DNA of 64,000 nt from Gymnothorax reevesii (lineage: Eukaryota > Chordata > Actinopteri > Anguilliformes > Muraenidae): contig CM056574.1 of NCBI GenBank assembly GCA_029721435.1, positions 71,653,501 through 71,717,500 of the forward strand. Direction: 5' to 3'. Positions 12,842-26,178 of the stretch are shown here, piece by piece; the first letter of the stretch is position 1, and each line of letters begins with the position of its first letter. Both the position numbers and the translations under genes were made by a program. The notes under the pieces were generated by a model, which ran no database searches, was not told the origin of the DNA, and saw nothing but the letters and a program-made list of their open reading frames with translations.

Positions 12842-15800
12842 ACGCCCTAGCAACAACAAGAACAACATAGCAACTGTCGAGCAATGCCCAAGCAAATATT
12901 CAGAACACCAAAGCAACTGCCTAGCAACCACCCAAAACACCATAGCAACTGCCTAGCAACCACCCAGAACACTATAGCAACTGCCAAGCAACGCCCTAGC
13001 AACCACCCAAAACACCATAGCAAATGCCAAGCAACCACTCAGAACACCAAAGCAACTGCCTAGCAACGCCCTAGCAACCACCCAGCACACCAGAGCAACC
13101 GCCTAGCAACGCCCTAACAACCACCAAGAACACCATAGCAACTGCCTAGCAACCACCCAGAACACCATAGCAACTGCCTAGCAACGCCCTAACAACCACC
13201 CAGAACACCATAGCAACCGCCCAGCAACCACCCAAAACACCATAGCAACTGCCTAGCAACGCCCTAGCAACCACCAAGAACACCCTAGCAACCGCCTCGC
13301 CACCACCCAGAACACCATAGCAACTGCCTAGCTACGCCCTAGCAACCACACAGAACACCATAAGAATCGCCTAGCAACACCCTAGCAACCACCCAGAACA
13401 CCATAGCAACCGCCTATCAACCACCCAGAACAGCATAGCCACTGCCTACCAACACCCGAGCAACCACCCAGAACACCATAGCAACCGCCTAGCAACCACC
13501 CAGAACACCATTGCAACCGCCTAGCAACCACCCAGAACACCATAGCAACTGCCTAGCAACACCTGAGCAACCACCCAGAACACCAAAACAACCGCCAAAC
13601 AACCACTCAGAACACCAAAGCAACTGCCTAGCAACGCCCTAGCAACCACCCAGAACACCAGAGCAACCGCCTAGCAACCCCCTAACAACCACCAAGAACA
13701 CCATAGCAACTGCCTAGCAACCACCCAGAACACCATAGCAACTGCCTAGCAACGCCCTAACAACCACCCAGAACACCATAGCAACCGCCCAGCAACCACC
13801 CAAAACACCATAGCAACTGCCTAGCAACGCCCGAGCAACCACCAAGAACACCTTAGCAACCACCTAGCAACCACCCAGAACACCATAGCAACTGCCTAGC
13901 AACGCCCGAGCAACCACACAGAACACCATAAGAATCGCTGAGCAACACCCTAGCAACCACCCAGAACACCATAGCAACCGCCTATCAACCACCCAGAACA
14001 CCATAGCAACTGCCTAGCAACACCCGAGCAACCACCCAGAACACCATAGCAACCCCCTAGCAACCACCCAGAACACCATAGCAACCGCCTAGCAACCACC
14101 CAGAACACCATACCAACAGCCTACCAACACCCGAGCAACCACCCAGAACACCATAGCAACCGCCTAGCAACCACCCAGAACACCACAGCAACTGCCTAGC
14201 AACGCCCTAGCAACCACCCAGAACACCATAGCAACCACCTAGCAACCACCCAAAAAAACATAACAACTGCCTAGCAACGCGCTAGCTACCACCCAGAACA
14301 CCATAGCAACCGCCTAGCAACCACCCAGAACACCATAGCAACTGCCTAGCAACACCCTAACAACCACCCAGAACACCATAGCAACCGCCTAGCAACGCCC
14401 TAGCAACCACCTAGAACACAATAGCAACCGCCAAGAAACCACCCAGAACACAATAGCAACCGCCTAGCTACCACCCAGAACACCATAGCAACGCCCTAGT
14501 AACCACCCGGAACACCAAAGCAACTGCCTAGCAACGCCCTAGCAACCACCCAGAACACCATAGCAACCGCCTAGCAACCATCAGAACACCATAGCAACTG
14601 CCTAGCAACGCCCTAGTTACCACCCAGAACACCATAGCAACCGCCTAGCAACCACCCAGAACACCATTGCAACCGCCTAGCAACCACCCAGAACACCATA
14701 GCAACTGCCTAGCAACACCCGAGCGACCACCCAGAACACCAGAGCAACCGCCAAGCGACCACTCAGAACACCAAAGCAACTGCCTAGCAACGCCCTAGCA
14801 ACCACCCAGAACACCAGAGCAACCGCCAAGCAACGCCCTAACAACCACCAAGAACACCATAGCAACTGCCTAGCAACCACCCAGAACACCATACCAACTG
14901 CCTAGCCACGCCCTAACAACCACCCAGAACACCATAGCAACCGGCCAGCAACCACCCAAAACACCATAGCAACTGCCTAGCAACGCCCGAGCAAGCACCA
15001 AGAACACCTTAGCAACCGCCTAGCAACCACCCAGAACACCATAGCAACTGCCTAGCAACGCCCTAGCAACCACCAAGAACACCTTAGCAACCGCCTAGCA
15101 ACCACCCAGAACACCATAGCAACTGCCTAGCAACGCCCTAGCAACCACACAGAACACCATAAGAATCGCCTAGCAACACCCTAGCAACCACCCAGAACAC
15201 CATAGCAACCGCCTATCAACCACCCAAAACACCATAGCAACTGCCTAGCAACACCTGAGCAACCACCCAGAACACCATAGCAACCGCCTAGCAACCACCC
15301 AGAACACCATTGCAACCGCCTAGCAACCACCCAGAACACCATAGCAACTGCCTAGCAACACTCGAGCAACCCCCAGAACACCATAGCAACCGCCAAGCAA
15401 CCACTCAGAACACCAAAGCAACTGCCTAGCAACGCCCTAGCAACCACCCAGAACACCAGAGCAACCGCCTAGCAACGCCCTAACAACCACCAAGAACACC
15501 ATAGCAACTGCCTAGCAACCACCCAGAACACCATAGCAACTGCCTAGCAATGCCCTACCAACCACCCAGAACACCATAGCAACCGCCCAGCAACCACCCA
15601 AAACACCATAGCAACTGCCTAGCAACGCCCGAGCAACCACCAAGAACACCTTAGCAACCGCCTAGCAACCACCCAGAACACCATAGCAACTGCCTAGCAA
15701 CGCCCTAGCAACCACACAGAACACCATAAGAATCGCCTAGCAACACCCTAGCAACCACCCAGAACACCATAGCAACCGCCTATCAACCACCCAGAACACC

Positions 15801-18800
15801 ATAGCAACTGCCTAGCAACACCCGAGCAACCACCCAGAACACCATAGCAACCGCCTAGCAACCACCCAGAACACCATAGCAACCGCCTAGCAACCACCCA
15901 GAACACCATAGCAACTGCCTAGCAACACCTGAGCAACCACCCAGAACACCATAGCAACCGCCAAGCAACCACTCAGAACACCACAGCAACTGCCTAGCAA
16001 CGCCCTAGCAACCACCCAGAACACCATAGCAACCACCTAGCAACCACCCAAAATAGCATAGCAACTGCCTAGCAACGCGCTAGCTACCACCCAGAACACC
16101 ATAGCAACCGCCTAGCAACCACGCAGAACACCATAGCAACTGCCTAGCAACACCCTAACAACCACCCAGAACACCATAGCAACCGCCTAGCAACGCCCTA
16201 GCAACCACACACAACACAAAAGCAACCGACAAGCAACCACCCAGAACACAATAGCAACCGCCTAGCTACCACCCAGAACACCATAGCAACCGCCTAGCAA
16301 CCATCAGAACACCATAGCAACTGCCTAGCAACGCCCTAGTTACCACCCAGAACACCATAGCAACCGCCTAGCAACCACCCAGAACACCATTGCAACCGCC
16401 TAGCAACCACCCAGAACACCATAGCAACTGCCTAGCAACACCCGAGCAACCACCCAGAACACCATAGCAACCGCCAAGCAACCACTCAGAACACCAAAGC
16501 AACTGCCTAGCAACGCCCTAGCAACCACCCAGAACACCAGAGCAACCGCCTAGCAACGCCCTAACAACCACCAAGAACACCATAGCAACTGCCTAGCAAC
16601 CACCCAGAACACCATAGCAACTGCCTAGCAACGCCCTAACAACCACCCAGAACACCATAGCAACCGCCCAGCAACCACCCAAAACACCATAGCAACTGCC
16701 TAGCAACGCCCGAGCAACCACCAAGAACACCTTAGCAACCGCCTAGCAACCACCCAGAACACCATAGCAACTGCCTAGCAACGCCCTAGCAACCACACAG
16801 AACACCATAAGAATCGCCTAGCAACACCCTAGCAACCACCCAGAACACCATAGCAACCGCCTATCAACCACCCAGAACACCATAGCAACTGCCTAGCAAC
16901 ACCCGAGCAACCACCCAGAACACCATAGCAACCGCCTAGCAACCACCCAGAACACCATAGCAACCGCCTAGCAACCACCCAGAACACCATAGCAACTGCC
17001 TAGCAACACCCGAGCAACCACCCAGAACACCATAGCAACCGCCTAGCAACCACCCAAAACACCACAGCACCTGCCTAGCAACGCGCTACCTACCACCCAG
17101 AACACCATAGCAACCGCCTAGCAACCACCCAGAACACCATAGCAACTGCCTAGCAACACCCTAACAACCACCCAGAACACCATAGCAACTGCCTAGCAAC
17201 GCCCTAGCAACCACCCAGAACACAATAGCAACCGCCAAGCAACCACCCAGAACACAATAGCAACCGCCTAGCTACCACTCAGAACACCATAGCAACGCCC
17301 TAGTAACCACCCAGAACACCAAAGCAACTGCCTAGCAACGCCCTAGCAACCACCCAGAACACCATAGCAACCGCCTAGCAATCATCAGAACACCATAGCA
17401 ACTGCCTAGCAACGCCCTAGTTACCACCCAGAACACCATAGCAACCGCCTAGCAACCACCGAGAACACCATAGCAACCGCCTAGCAACCACCCAGAACAC
17501 CATAGCAACTGCCTAGCAACAACCTAGCTACCACCCAGAACACCACAGCAACCGCCTAGCTACCACCCAGAACACCATAGCAACCGCCTAGCAACCACCC
17601 AGAACACCATAGCAACCGCCTAGCAACCACCCAGAACACCAGAGCAACTGCCTAACAACCACCCAGAACACCATAGCAACCGCCTAGCAACCATCCAGAA
17701 CACCATAGCAACTGCCTAGCAACGCCCTAGCAACCACCCAGAACACCATAGCAACGCCCTAGCAACCACCCAGAACACCATAACAACTGCCTAGCAACGC
17801 CCGAGAAACCACCCAGAACACCATAGCAACCGCCTAGCAACGCCCTAGCAACCACCCAGAACACCAGAGCAACCACCTAGCAACCACCCAGAACACCATA
17901 GCAACTGCCTAGCAACACCCTAGCAACCACACAGAACACCATAAGAATCGCCTAGCAACACCCTAGCAACCACCCAGAACACCATAGCAACCGCCTATCA
18001 ACCACCCAGAACACCATAGCAACTGCCAAGCAACACCCGAGCAACCACCCAGAACACCATAGCAACCGCCTAGCAACCACCCAGAACACCATAGCAACCG
18101 CCTAGCAACCACCCAGAACACCATAGCAACTGCCTAGCAACACCCGAGCAACCACCCAGAACACCATAGCAACCGCCTAGCAACCACCCAAAACACCACA
18201 GCAACTGCCTAGCAACGCGCTAGCTACCACCCAGAACACCATAGCAACCGCCTAGCAACCACCCAGAACACCATAGCAACTGCCTAGCAACACCCTAACA
18301 ACCACCCAGAACACCATAGCAACCGCCTAGCAACGCCCTAGCACCCACCCAGAACACAATAGCAACCGCCAAGCAACCACCCAGAAGACAAAAACAACCG
18401 CCTAGCTACCACCCAGAACACCATAGCAACGCCCTAGTAACCACCCAGAACACCAAAGCAACTGCCTAGCAACGCCCTAGCAACCACCCAGAACACCATA
18501 GCAACCGCCTAGCAACCATCAGAACACCAAAGCAACTGCCTAGCAACACCCTAGCAACCACCCACAACACCATAGCAACCGCCTATCAACCACCCAGAAC
18601 ACCATAGCAACTGCCTAGCAACCCCCGAGCAACCACCCAGAACACCATAGCAACCGCCTAGCAACCACCCAGAACACCATAGCAACCGCCTAGCAACCAC
18701 CCAGAACACCATAGCAACCGCCTAGCAACCACCCAGAACACCATAGCAACTGCCTAGCAACACCCGAGCAACCACCCAGAACACCATAGCAACCACCTAG

Positions 18801-20538
18801 CAACCACCCAAAACACCACAGCAACTGCCTAGCAACGCGCTAGCTACCACCCAGAACACCATAGCAACCGCCTAGCAACCACCCAGAACACCATAGCAAC
18901 TGCCTAGCAACACCCTAACAACCACCCAGAACACCATAGCAACCGCCTAGCAACGCCCTAGCAACCACCCACAACACAATAGCAACCGCCAAGCAACCAC
19001 CCAGAAGACAATAGCAACCGCCTAGCTACCACCCAGAACACCATAGCAACGCCCTAGTAACCACCCAGAACACCAAAGCAACTGCCTAGCAACGCCCTAG
19101 CAACCACCCAGAACACCATAGCAACCGCCTAGCAACCATCAGAACACCATAGCAACTGCCTAGCAACACCCTAGCAACCACCCAGAACACCATAGCAACC
19201 GCCTATCAACCACCCAGAACACCATAGCAACTGCCTAGCAACACCCGAGCAACCACCCAGAACACCATAGCAACCGCCTAGCAACCACCCAGAACACCAT
19301 AGCAACCGCCTAGCAACCACCCAGAACACCATAGCAACTGCCTAGCAACACCCGAGCAACCACCCAGAACACCATAGCAACCGCCTAGCAACCACCCCGA
19401 ACACCATAGCAACTGCCTAGCAACAACCTAGCTACCACCCAGAACACCACAGCAACCGCCTAGCTACCACCCAGAACACCATAGCAACCGCCTAGCAACC
19501 ACCCAGAACACCATAGCAACCGCCTAACAACCACCCAGAACACCATAGCAACATGCTAGCAACCACACAGAACACCAGAGCAACCGCCTATCAACCATCC
19601 AGAACAACATAGCAACTGACTAGCAACGCCCTAGCAACCACCCAGAACACCATAGCAACGCCCTAGCAACCACCCAGAACACCATAGCAACTGCCTAGCA
19701 ACGCCCGAGCAATCACCCAGAACACCATAGCAACCGCCTAGCAACGCCCTAGCAACCACCCAGAACAACAAAGCAACCACCTAGCAACCACCCCGAACAC
19801 CATAGCAACCGCCTCACAACACCCTATCAACCACCCAGAACACCATAGCAACCGCCTAGCAATGCCGTAGCAACCACCCACACCACCATAGCAACTGCTG
19901 AGCAATGCCCTAGCAACCACCCAGAACGCCATAGCAACCACCCTAACAACCACCCAGAACACTATAGCAACTGCCTAGCAACGCCCTAGCAACCACCCAG
20001 AACACCATAGCAACCGCCTAGCAATGCCGTAGCAACCACCCAGAACACCATAGCAACTGCTGAGCAATGCCCTAGCAACCACCCAGAATGCCATAGCAAC
20101 CACCCTAACAACCACCCAGAACACTATAGCAACTGCCTAGCAACGCCCTAGCAACCACCCAGAACACCATAGCAACCACCTAGCAACGCCCTAGCAACCA
20201 CCCAGAACATCATAGCAACTGCTTAGCAAAGCCCTAGCAACCACCCAGAATGCCATAGCAACCGCCTAGCAACCACCCAGAACCCCATAGCAACGCTCTA
20301 GCAACCACCCAGAACGCCATAGCAACCGCCTAGCAACCACCCAGAACACCATAGCAATCGCCTAGCAACGCCCTATCAACCACTCAGAACACCATAGCAA
20401 CCGCTTAGCAAGGCCCTAGCAACCACCCAGAACACCATTGCAACTGCCTAGCAATGCCCTAGCAACCACCCAGAACACAATAGCAGCTGCCTAGCAACAC
20501 CCTCACAAGTACACAGAACACCATAGCAACTGCCTAAC
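12842..20538 (+). repeat. Unit D minisatellite array with higher-order structure
   Basis: About 7.7 kb, the longest complete array. Rare variants recur at set distances. AAGAATCGC occurs near 13362, 13930, 15161, 15728, 16809 and 17943, with spacings of 568, 1231, 567, 1081 and 1134. CCATCAGAAC-type variants occur near 14578, 16312, 17386, 18517 and 19137. This shows block duplication above the monomer level. The last 200 bp match the last 200 bp of array A, with the same CAATCGCC, CGCTTAGCAAGGCCC and AGCAGCTGCC variants in the same order. Confidence 0.92.
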
Positions 20539-21141
20539 GACTGTTACAGCCAGTCCTCATTATGTGAAATTACAATAAAAAAATGTAACTTTTTAAACTA
20601 CTCAACTTATCAACCTTTCAGCCATTCCAATTCCTGATTGTTTTCGACTATGACTTCCGGCAACTGTTTCTTCTGCCCAATCCTGTCTCAAAATATAAGT
20701 CCTTACTACAATTCTTCACTATTAAAAAATGTCACTATTAAAAATTCGCATATGACAGTTGTCATCAACTATGACTCCCGCAAACTGTTTCCTCAGTCCA
20801 CATCTGTTTCAAAATAAAAGTCCTCACCACTACCAAAATTATCCTACTAAAAACGTAGCTACCAATATCATAATGCAATGATATGTTACAAACTCCACCT
20901 TATGCAACTACACTTTGCATTTTCAATGCACACGTAATTTCCTGGAATTACATTATCTAGTTATTATTATTATTCTTCTAACACACTTAATGCGGCCTCA
21001 ACCGTTTAACGTAGAAACTTCATTCAAACTGCGTTGCGTAGGTCTTACTTAGGACACCTGTGCAATGTATTTTTCATCTTTGTAACTTTTATACTTTTTG
21101 AGTTATAAATAAAAAACTATACATTTTTTCCCCCCATAGAC
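20539..21141 (+). repeat. Unit D tail, first part
   Basis: Conserved tail up to the insertion point of the foldback element. The last six bases, ATAGAC (21136-21141), are repeated at 22084-22089 as the target-site duplication. The remaining 53 bases of the tail follow at 22090-22142. Confidence 0.85.
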
Positions 21142-22083
21142 AGGCCTACCAAAGAAAACGTAGCCTCAGCACACAAAAACTTTGAAATGCCTACATTAAT
21201 CGCGGAAATTGCAACAGAAAAATAATACCCCGCTACCGAAACTGCAAAAACCGCAACATAAACTGTTGACTCGTAGCATAAGACTATGAAACTGCAACAT
21301 CTTCTTTCGCATCCGTCTTTGCCATTTACTGCGCTTGCGCGTACCGGCCCAGGCTGCTTTCAGAGATAGCGGAATCAGGTGTGTCTCCTTCGGTTGGCAA
21401 GTAGAACTTCCAAATATGACGTTATTGTTAATGCAGATGTTTAACAATGAATTGTAAGACGTAGCTGTTACGTCCACATTCTCGTAAATTCGCTTATTTT
21501 AGCATGTCACCCCGCCGAAAATGAACGATGCACTGTCGATTTCGCTTTAGTCTTAGAGTTGCCAACTTGACGACTTTCTCAAGACGTATACATACGTCTT
21601 GATTGGACAAACAATCCCGATTTGGAAAGTCGCCAGATTTAGCGAGAAAGTCGTCAAGTTGGCAGCTCTAAGACTATAGCGAAATCGACAGTGCATCGTT
21701 CATTTTCGGCAGGGTGACATGCTAAAATAAGCCAATGTACGAGAATGTGGATGTAACAGCTACGTCTTACAATTCATTGTTAAACATCTGCATTAACAAT
21801 AACGTAATATTTGGAAGTTTTACTTGCCAACCGAAGGAGACACGCCTGATTCCGCAATCTCTGAAAGCAGCCTGGGCCGGTACGCGCAAGCGCAGTCAAT
21901 GGCAAAGACGTATGCGATAGAAGATGTTTCAGTTTCATAGTCTTATGCTACGAGTCAACAGTTTATGTTGCGGTTTTTGCAGTTTCGGTTGCGGGGTATT
22001 ATTTTTCTGTTGCAATTTCCGCGATTAATGTAGGCATATCAAAGTTTTTGTGTGCTGAGGCTACGTTTTCTTTGGTAGGCCTG
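21142..22083. mobile_element. 942-bp foldback (palindromic) transposable element
   Basis: Two arms of about 440 bp (21142-21580 and 21644-22083) are near-perfect inverted copies around a 63-bp centre. The ends read AGGCCTACCAAAG and CTTTGGTAGGCCT. The tails of the other units run straight from CCCATAGAC to TTAACATTGG, while here ATAGAC is present on both sides, so a 6-bp target duplication is well supported. The centre holds a smaller palindrome (21581-21600). The two arms give the same short peptides on opposite strands, which is expected from the palindrome and does not show coding. I do not assign a superfamily. Confidence 0.85.
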
Positions 22084-22895
22084 ATAGACTTAACATTGGC
22101 ATTATGACATCACAATAGGGCCATTAAGCAAATGGAATCTTGTGCCAGATGTTCTGACCACCTGCTGTAACTGTCAGTTTCTCAGGCTGTAAGACTACAA
22201 TCTGGCTCTCTTGAGACTACAGCTTCCTTACTGCTTTCCTTCCTTCTATTTTCTGTCATTCCTTCTTTCTTATCCCCTCCTATTTCTTTCCTTCGTTCCT
22301 TCCTTCCTTTATTCGTTCCTTCTTTCCTACTTTACTTTCTTCTATCCTACCTTTCATCCTTCCTCCCATTCTTCCTCCCTACCAATTTTCTTTCCTACCT
22401 TCCTTAGTTTGTCTTTCCTTCTATCATGCCTTCTTTCCTTCCTTCATACCTACTTTCCTTCCTATCTTTCTTCCTTTCTTCTTTCTGCTTTCCCTCTCTT
22501 TCCTTCCCTCTTTATTTCTTTACTTTTTCTTTCCTTCCTTCTGTATTTCCTTCTGTTTTTCATTTCTTTTTCCTCACTTCCTTCTCTTCTTACTTTCCTT
22601 CCTTCCTTCCAACTTTACTTATATCCTTCTTCTTCCCTTCTTCCTTTCCTTCCTTCCTTACTTCCTTCTTTCCTTAATTCCTCTGTTTCTTTCCATTCAT
22701 CCTCGCCTTCTTTCCTTTGTTCTTTCCTGCCTTCCTTTGATTTCCTTCTTTTTTTCCTATATTCCTTCTTTCCTTACTTCCCTCATTAGTTCCTTCATTC
22801 CCTCCTACCTTCCGTGGTATTATTCCAAATTCTTTCATAATCGCACGGTAAGCTACTTCTCCCAGTTTTCACCCGATCCCCAAACAATACACATC

Positions 22896-23316
22896 AACGC
22901 CCAAGCAACAACAAGAACAACATATCAACTGTCTAGCAATGCCCAAACAAATATTGAGAACACCATAGCAACAGCCAAGCAACGCTCCAGCAACCACCCA
23001 GAACAACATTGCCACCGCCTAGCAACGCCCTAGCAACCACCCAGAACACCATAGCAACGCCGCAGCAACCACCCAGAACACCATAGCAACTGCCTAGCAA
23101 CTCCCTAGCAACCACCGAGAACACCATAAAAACTGCGTTGCAACGCCCTAGCAACCACCCAAAACACCATGGCAACTGCCTAGCAAGGCCCTTGCAACCA
23201 CCCAGAACACCATAGCAACCACCTAGCAATGCCCTAGCATCCACCCAGAACACCATAGCAACTGCCTACTAACGCCTTAGCAACCACCTAGAACACCATA
23301 GCAACCGTCTAGCAAC
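22896..23316 (+). repeat. Unit E minisatellite array, left part
   Basis: About 420 bp of diverged 32/43-bp monomers. It ends with CTAGCAAC (23309-23316), the target site of the hAT-type insertion; the same eight bases resume at 27234. Confidence 0.9.
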
Positions 23317-24290
23317 TAAGGATCGACCGATACATCGGCCGGCCGATATATTAGGCCGATATTTGCATTTTTTACCAGAATCGGCATCGGCTGATTCGCG
23401 CCTGGGTTTGCCGATTTATATTTCCGTGGCATGATTTACAGTCAGGCATCCAGGGGCAGCTTTGTGTTGCCGGAAGACCCTGTAGCACATGCAGACGCAT
23501 TACCCCTCCCCCACTGGAAGAGTGGTGAACGCAATGGCTGCTTCAGAACAAGGTGTTTTAAAATTTCTATTAGCCTCTCACTGTTAAACTTACTCGAAAT
23601 ATTGCCACCCACTTTGAAATTGGAAACATGAATGCCAAGTAATTGCCAATTAGTAGGCTACACGTGCTTGCAAACAAAGTTAAGTTTGTGGGTCAGTAAA
23701 ACGGGAATGCTGCTGAATGCTTCGTCTTTAAAAGTGCTTACCATTGTATTTAGGGAGATGTTGACATAGTTGTGGGCTAATATGTACAGATGTAACGAAC
23801 ACCGGTTTAAGGATTAAGTAATGTCAATGTTGTCATGGTGTTCGTTGGAGTTTAATTCAGCGAACACCGGGGTGAGGTTAAATGCGTTACGTTTCTTGTC
23901 GTGTGTGTATGTGGAGGGCTCGAAATTGCGAACAAAATTAAGACTGTGCGACTTTCGAATTAAAATAGTTGCACCTGTGCGACCGCTTTTTCCCCCAATT
24001 AATCGCCTCTTTTCGGGTACATTTGGTAGTCAGAAGGCATGCCAGCCGCCGCTGCAGTTTAAATAGAGATGGGCGTATGCCTCGGAGCAGTGCATGAATC
24101 TACTGGACATACCGCAGCCGAGCGCACCCAGTGTGTTCCCTCGAGCTGGCACGGACCATTCTGAACAATCAAAGGGGAGGTTGACGTCCTAAACCTCAGT
24201 ACAGATTCTAGAATGGTTCATATTAGCTGTCAAACCATTTCGCGGGAATGAGAGTTACTGTTGTAGCTATGCACAAGATTTGGACTGAAA

Positions 24291-24468
24291 ATGAAACGAA
24301 AAGCGATGGAAGACTTCTTTTTTTTTGGTACCGTTCACGTTAAAAAGTCGAGTCGGAATCAGTAGTTACTGAAACTGAAAATCATGACGGTGATTCGGAT
24401 GAAGCGGCAGCGAAATCAGTTGATTATTTTCGCAAAGAGTTGCATCAAAATGTTGAATGGCTGAGGTT
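24291..24468 (+). pseudogene. Possible N-terminal transposase remnant, frameshifted
   Basis: An ATG at 24291 opens 24 codons (MKRKAMEDFF, then basic residues) to a TAG at 24363-24365. A second frame overlaps this region and stays open for about 40 codons to a TAA at about 24466, with acidic text such as TETENHDGDSDEAAA and a VDYFRKEL stretch. A basic start with DFF followed by an acidic linker resembles the N-terminus of some hAT-type transposases, but this is from memory of style, not from an alignment. A run of eight T bases in the first frame could be the frameshift site. It could equally be a chance frame. Confidence 0.3.
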
Positions 24469-24876
24469 ATAAGAAGGTGAAGTGCACCGTGTTCACTGTA
24501 AAGATAATGGCCCGAATCTCGCTGTTAACAGCGCATTATCTACTGAGTCCAAACACTTTAAACGTGAACGTCCTTCCGAACATGGAGAAAGCACGAAACG
24601 CAGAAAATACTGTGACACCTGTGCGTAAACGAGTAGATCCGTATTTCTGTTTATAGTTACAACTTATCAAAATATGCTGCCTCGCGGCTCGGCATTTGCC
24701 GCAGCCTTAAAATCTCCGTCTCGGTTTCTTCGCTCATATCTTCAGTACCCTTTCTGCAAAAATCATTAACATTTTTTACAGCGCGTCTTTAGTCCAATAA
24801 ACGTTAATACTGTATATTTGCAAAGTACACGCAACGTTTTCCTGAAAATGCCGAAATTAGAAGACAATTGCGTGTG

Positions 24877-26178
24877 CAGTGGCGTCTCTGGAAGTGATAA
24901 TTGGTGGAGCCCGGACCATGCCTTTGCGTCAAGGATTGTTCCTGGCTTGTACTCAGTTATTTTCCATTATTAACACGTTTTCCAATTTTGACAATAATCC
25001 TCCAGCAATGGAAGCTACGGCTTCTTTCTCCGTGAGATCTATTGGCGACTAAATAATGTTATAAATTCAGATCTAAAAATTTTTTTCTGGCCACTCAAAA
25101 ATTGTTCAACGCTTTATGAAAGACAAACTGCTCTCAAACGTCTGCGCGACCTTTTCCACACATCAAGTGATTTAACTGGCGCTTCATGATCGGTTTGTGC
25201 AAATAAAATACACTGCCCGGCCAAAAAAAAAGTCACCGTTTGGAAATTAATGAACAAATTCTAGAATTGGATCATTATTGCGGTTACTAATATGTTTCAG
25301 CTGGCAATAATCATTTGTCCCCTGACTGATGAAGCGCATCGCTACTCATTTCTCATTAAATCATGTCGGAAGACACATCCCTTGCTGGTGCAAAAGATGT
25401 TACAGTATTTCAGAACAGGCAACTTATTGGCCTGTATTTAGCAAAGAAATCCATGAAAGCAAAAACAAGTATGAGGAATCATTTTCACAAACATATTTGC
25501 CACCACAAAGTCCTGATCTTAGACACAGTAAAAGTTATTGGGATGTGCTGTAGAAAGACCACCGCGTGGTTCAACCATTATGTCGAGAAGACAAGATCGC
25601 GGCCAAAATTTATGGCATGTCTGATCGAAAATAAATGTTCTGGCATTGCATATAGTTTTCAAAATAATGACAAAATGAATTTGCACTGTAATCAAAGCTA
25701 CAGGGGTTCCAACTAAATATTTGAGTGTGCGACTTTTTTTTTGGCCGGGCAGTGTATAAGACCATTTAAAACGTGTAAGTGCAATTCTGACTAACGCTGA
25801 TTTAAATGCACGAAATTACGCTTCCAGATTAATGATTGACGCTGTACCGAAATGTGTCATACCGCACCGGTGAGTTCTCGGAGTGAATCTATTGCTCATC
25901 CCCTCAAGGAAGTTGCATGTTGCGATTGCAACTATTAAAGCAAATTCAACCAATCCACGCAGATTTCTCGCGGACAAAAAAAATAAATTGCCAAGACATT
26001 GCAACTTTCATTGTCACTTTTTGAAAAAGTTACCGCAAAAAAAAAAAAAAAAAACATTAAAAAAGACAGGAAAATCCTGGAAGTATTGTTTGTCAATTAT
26101 GCGAATGATTGCGTGCAAGTCAGGGTTAGTAAGGGGAGCTCTGGGCCCCACCAATCTTTCGTCCTAGAGGCGCGCCTG
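24877..26178. mobile_element. hAT-type DNA transposon (element 2)
   Basis: The left end is CAGTGGCGTCTCTGG, and the right end read in reverse is CAGGCGCGCCTCTAGG. Subterminal words ATTGGTGGAGCCC and ATTGGTGGGGCCC match in the same inverted sense. The flanks are TGCGTGTG (24869-24876) and GGCGTGTG (26179-26186), which agree at 7 of 8 bases, so an 8-bp hAT-type duplication is likely. The length is 1302 bp including the Tc1/mariner-type insert at 25211-25754. No transposase frame is seen, so it is non-autonomous or decayed. Confidence 0.75.
25211..25754. mobile_element. Tc1/mariner-type deletion derivative
   Basis: A 544-bp element with inverted ends CACTGCCCGGCCAAAAAA and its complement, flanked by TA on both sides (25209-25210 and 25755-25756), as Tc1/mariner elements are. 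Two short open frames inside (25329-25553 and 25363-25716) include text such as FQNRQLIGLYLAKKS and TTAWFNHYVEK. This resembles the N-terminal DNA-binding part of a Tc1-type transposase, but no catalytic DDE/D domain is present. It is too short to be autonomous. Confidence 0.8.

Larger units (their letters stand above)
12112..22142 (+). repeat. Macrosatellite unit D
   Basis: Fourth copy, 10031 bp. It is long because of a 7.7-kb minisatellite array and a 942-bp foldback element in its tail. The C/T tract is about 12197-12762, the array 12842-20538, and the tail 20539-21141 plus 22084-22142. Confidence 0.9.

Noticed and set aside
21196..21920. Matching 93- and 61-codon frames in the two palindrome arms
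   Set aside because: Inverted arms necessarily give the same peptides on opposite strands. There is no recognisable domain and the second copy is truncated.
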